NCBI GenBank assembly: GCA_036676415.1
Contig: JAKFCX010000060.1
Coordinates: 186,001-250,000 of the forward strand
DNA length: 64,000 nt
Direction of reading: 5' to 3'
Source: JAEZDC01 sp036676415
GTDB lineage: Bacteria; Bacteroidota; Bacteroidia; Chitinophagales; Chitinophagaceae
The position numbers and the translations under genes were made by a program. The notes below the pieces were generated by a model, which searched no databases, was not told the DNA's origin, and saw nothing but the letters and a program-made list of their open reading frames with translations. Positions 61,861-64,000 of this stretch are shown here, in pieces (positions within the stretch are counted from its first letter, which is position 1; each line of letters begins with the position of its first letter).

Positions 61861-62571
61861 TCAAAGACTAAACATTCCGCCAACGGCAGCAGCAATCAAT
61901 GTATTCAGAAAGTTTACGGCATTATTACCTAATAAATTATTTCGCTCAGCTGTTGCACCCAAAAATGAATCTGCAAAATTTCCAACTGTTCCTGCAGCAA
62001 TGATTATCAAGATAGAATTGATACTCCAGCCAGTACAAATGCAATAGGTGATGGAAATGATAGCGCTACCCGATACTCCTAATAATGTTCCTTCCATACT
62101 GACTACACCATTTTCTCCTCTTATATCGGGTTTCAATGTGGTGATGTTGTAAAATTGTTTGCCATACACCATACCTAACTCTGATGAAACGGTATCTGCA
62201 GTAGCTGCAGAAAAACTACAGGCAATTAATAAAAGCATTATGGCTTGCAGGTCAGGAAATACCATGGATAAGATAGCTAATATCAATGCCACACCACCAT
62301 TGGCTAGTACCTGTGCCGTATTTCTTGTGCCGTCTTTTTCTTCAGCTGAAATAAAATTTTTTTTGAAGTTCTTTTTCCAGGATGTTGCCCAAACACCAAT
62401 GATAAAAAAACTGCCGAGTAGTATTATTCCGCAAAAACCAACTCCTGCATAAATGGTGGATGCAAGCAAAGCTGCAACCACAGCAGCGGTGATTGTTAGT
62501 TTCCTCGTATACACAGTGATAAACAAAGTTGTGATCAATACGATCAGAAAAATTAATTGAGTTGAATCCAT
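61861..62571 (-). CDS. DUF92 family integral membrane protein
   Basis: A 236-residue polytopic membrane protein of the DUF92/VTE6-like family. It has about six helices; markers are ADTVSSELGMVYGKQFYNITT and SMEGTLLGVSGSAIISITYCI, plus ADSFLGATAERN. Family members in plants are phytyl-phosphate kinases; in bacteria the activity is unproven. Its start lies 9 nt downstream of the end of the CvfB gene, same strand, so the two are probably co-transcribed. Confidence 0.9.
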   Translation of the reverse strand: MDSTQLIFLIVLITTLFITVYTRKLTITAAVVAALLASTIYAGVGFCGIILLGSFFIIGVWATSWKKNFKKNFISAEEKDGTRNTAQVLANGGVALILAILSMVFPDLQAIMLLLIACSFSAATADTVSSELGMVYGKQFYNITTLKPDIRGENGVVSMEGTLLGVSGSAIISITYCICTGWSINSILIIIAAGTVGNFADSFLGATAERNNLLGNNAVNFLNTLIAAAVGGMFSL

Positions 62572-62580
62572 CCGTATGGT

Positions 62581-63423
62581 TTATTTGGCTTCACCTGTTG
62601 CAAGTGTTATTCCATTCTCGCCAATGGTAATCTTTCTTTGTTTATATAAAAGACCCAGTGTCATCTTAAACGTTTTCTTACTCATGCCAAATACACTATA
62701 AATATCTTCGGGAGAAGATTTGTCGTTATAAGGAAGTGTTCCCTTATTTTCTGAAAGCAACCTGAGTATTTTTTCTGATTCATCTTCTACTTTTTTATAC
62801 CCGGCTTTTCCCAGCACAAGATCGATCTTGTTATCTGGACGAATTGTTTTGATAAATCCTTTTAACTGGTCTCCAGGTTCAATGTCTCTGAACACTTCAC
62901 TGTCATGCAACACACCAGTGTGAATATTGTTAATGATCATTACCCAGCCAATATCACTTTTACGGTATGCAACAAGATTTACCTCATCCATTTCTTTTAC
63001 CGTAAGATTCTCATTACTCAACTGGAACTCTATCTTTTGCGTAGCTGCCACACGACCTGTTTGTTCGTCTATATAGATCTTTACGAGGTACTCACCACCT
63101 TTACGCATCAACCCCAACTGCTGGCTCTTGGCTACAAAAAGATCTTTCATTAATCCCCAATCAAGAAAAGCACCGGCACCAGTTGTACTCACACACTCCA
63201 GCATCACAATATCACCTACAATTCCTTTTGGTTGTTGTGTGGTAGCAATCACCCTGTTCTCCGAATCATGATAAAGAAAAACCTCTATCTCTTCTCCAAT
63301 ACGAACACCAGGAGGAACAAACCTTTTTGGTAACAGGATACCTTCTGCACCATCATCAACATAAACACCTATTTCGGTTTTGCGGGCTACTTTCAGAATA
63401 TTGTATCTGCCTATCTCGATCAT
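62581..63423 (-). CDS. CvfB-like S1 RNA-binding protein
   Basis: A 280-residue cytoplasmic RNA-binding protein of the CvfB/YitL family. Three S1-like OB folds are visible: RKTEIGVYVDDGAEGILLPK, ECVSTTGAGAFLDWGLMKDLFVAKSQQ, and SDIGWVMIINNIHTGVLHDSEV. A C-terminal winged helix follows (YNDKSSPEDIYSVFGMSKKTF). Staphylococcal CvfB affects virulence gene expression and RNA processing. The role here is probably general RNA binding. It is the first gene of a two-gene unit with DUF92. Confidence 0.93.
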   Translation of the reverse strand: MIEIGRYNILKVARKTEIGVYVDDGAEGILLPKRFVPPGVRIGEEIEVFLYHDSENRVIATTQQPKGIVGDIVMLECVSTTGAGAFLDWGLMKDLFVAKSQQLGLMRKGGEYLVKIYIDEQTGRVAATQKIEFQLSNENLTVKEMDEVNLVAYRKSDIGWVMIINNIHTGVLHDSEVFRDIEPGDQLKGFIKTIRPDNKIDLVLGKAGYKKVEDESEKILRLLSENKGTLPYNDKSSPEDIYSVFGMSKKTFKMTLGLLYKQRKITIGENGITLATGEAK

Positions 63424-63512
63424 TATGTGAAGTTAGCAGTTTGAATTTTATTGACCGTGGAGAGATCAAATTAGCTGGGTATGTTCCTTTTTTTCCGATT
63501 GTTGCATCACCG

Positions 63513-64000
63513 ATGAATGCAAGATCGTATTTCCCCCAGTTAACAGGACTAAGAGCTATAGCTGCTTTATTGGTCTTCGTGCATCATTTTGCATTTGCCG
63601 AAGAAAAAGTAGGGAGATTTTTGTTTCGTTTTCAAAGTGAATTATACATCGGTGTTTCCATTTTCTTTGTATTGAGTGGATTTCTTATTACGCTTCGTTA
63701 TTACGACGAAAAGATCTCGCTGAAACAGTATGCTATCAATCGTTTTGCAAGAATTTACCCCATGTTTTTTTTGCTAACGGTATTCACTTTTGTTTATTAC
63801 TATTATAACCCGGGTGAAAGGTTTGCTCAAGAGGCTATTGGAAAAGATATCACTATAAGTTTTTTAGCCAACATCAGCTTACTGAAAGGTTTTTTTGACG
63901 ACCTGAGATTTACAGGCATAGCACAAGGATGGACGTTAACAGTCGAAGAATGCTTTTACTTCCTTGCACCTTTGATCTTTTTCTTATTGCGTAGAAACAT
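63513..64000 (+). CDS. Acyltransferase 3 family protein, truncated by window edge
   Basis: The first 162 codons of a membrane acyltransferase (OafA/YrhL type). Start ATG at 63513 gives MNARSYFPQLTGLRAIAALL, the conserved opening of the family, followed by VHHFAF with the catalytic-region His, the membrane helix YIGVSIFFVLSGFLI and INRFARIYPMFFLL, and GWTLTVEECFYFLAP. No stop occurs before the edge. It transfers acyl groups to cell-surface sugars or lipids. It is divergent from the CvfB gene. Confidence 0.9.
   Translation, partial: MNARSYFPQLTGLRAIAALLVFVHHFAFAEEKVGRFLFRFQSELYIGVSIFFVLSGFLITLRYYDEKISLKQYAINRFARIYPMFFLLTVFTFVYYYYNPGERFAQEAIGKDITISFLANISLLKGFFDDLRFTGIAQGWTLTVEECFYFLAPLIFFLLRRN

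Noticed and set aside
1..64000. CRISPR array, tRNA, rRNA, tmRNA, insertion sequence or prophage
   Set aside because: I saw no regularly spaced identical repeats, clover-leaf patterns, rRNA-like sequence, transposase or phage structural gene in the window.

Overview
This AT-rich chromosomal window has the gene content of a Bacteroidota member. Family choice points to Chitinophagaceae or a close relative, which is inferred from gene families because no rRNA is present. The signs are a TonB-dependent receptor, a secreted protein with a type IX secretion (T9SS) sorting domain, GYF_2, DUF3347, DUF2911, DUF4260 and DUF1835 families, YfiT-type bacillithiol transferase, Asp-box proteins, few Shine-Dalgarno sequences and many promoter -7 boxes of the form TAnnTTTG. 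No tRNA, rRNA, CRISPR array, insertion sequence or prophage was seen. Most of the window is ordinary housekeeping DNA in short transcription units on both strands.

Layout: 0-12 kb holds the 3' part of a TonB receptor, an SDR oxidoreductase, a cytoplasmic alpha-amylase, a metallo-beta-lactamase-fold hydrolase, an ABC-F protein, small lipoproteins and exported proteins, an M28-like peptidase, a BtuF-like metal receptor and a cystathionine beta-synthase type enzyme. 12-25 kb holds an S41 protease, a sugar kinase plus murQ pair for cell-wall sugar recycling, a T9SS cargo protein, 4-hydroxyphenylpyruvate dioxygenase, an L,D-transpeptidase, aspartate kinase, fructose-bisphosphatase, a CAP lipoprotein, an orphan ABC ATPase, YfiT and a NUDIX hydrolase. 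25-37 kb holds a membrane glycosyltransferase-like protein with an Asp-box partner, a YkgJ protein, topoisomerase IV (parE and parC around DUF1835 and DUF4260 genes), a TPR protein and prfB with an intact +1 programmed frameshift. 37-46 kb holds DinB and S8 subtilase genes, smpB, accD, class I aldolase, a kinase-like orphan and a DUF4214-like secreted repeat protein. 46-54 kb holds a response regulator and a multi-PAS histidine kinase facing two exported proteins that look like clan CD (caspase/gingipain-fold) peptidases. 54-64 kb holds DUF2911, CinA, a PBP4-type peptidase, Uma2, prfC, a small membrane protein with a Cys motif, M20 peptidase, DUF92, CvfB and a truncated acyltransferase.

The most unusual content is: (1) adjacent exported clan-CD-like proteins at 49.4-53.1 kb, one with a degenerate caspase-like domain ahead of an apparently active one, the other with a compact His/Cys core I cannot assign to a family; (2) an unassigned 359-residue protein with kinase-like GDxxxxN and DFD motifs; (3) a dispersed 20-bp intergenic repeat in two diverged versions (nine copies), plus a 33-bp palindrome present twice; (4) an M28 peptidase whose bridging metal-binding Asp is replaced by Tyr. 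A 57-residue gene at 7.8-7.95 kb and the partial acyltransferase at the right edge were read directly from the sequence. Several starts were moved to an internal ATG where the longest frame begins at TTG or GTG.
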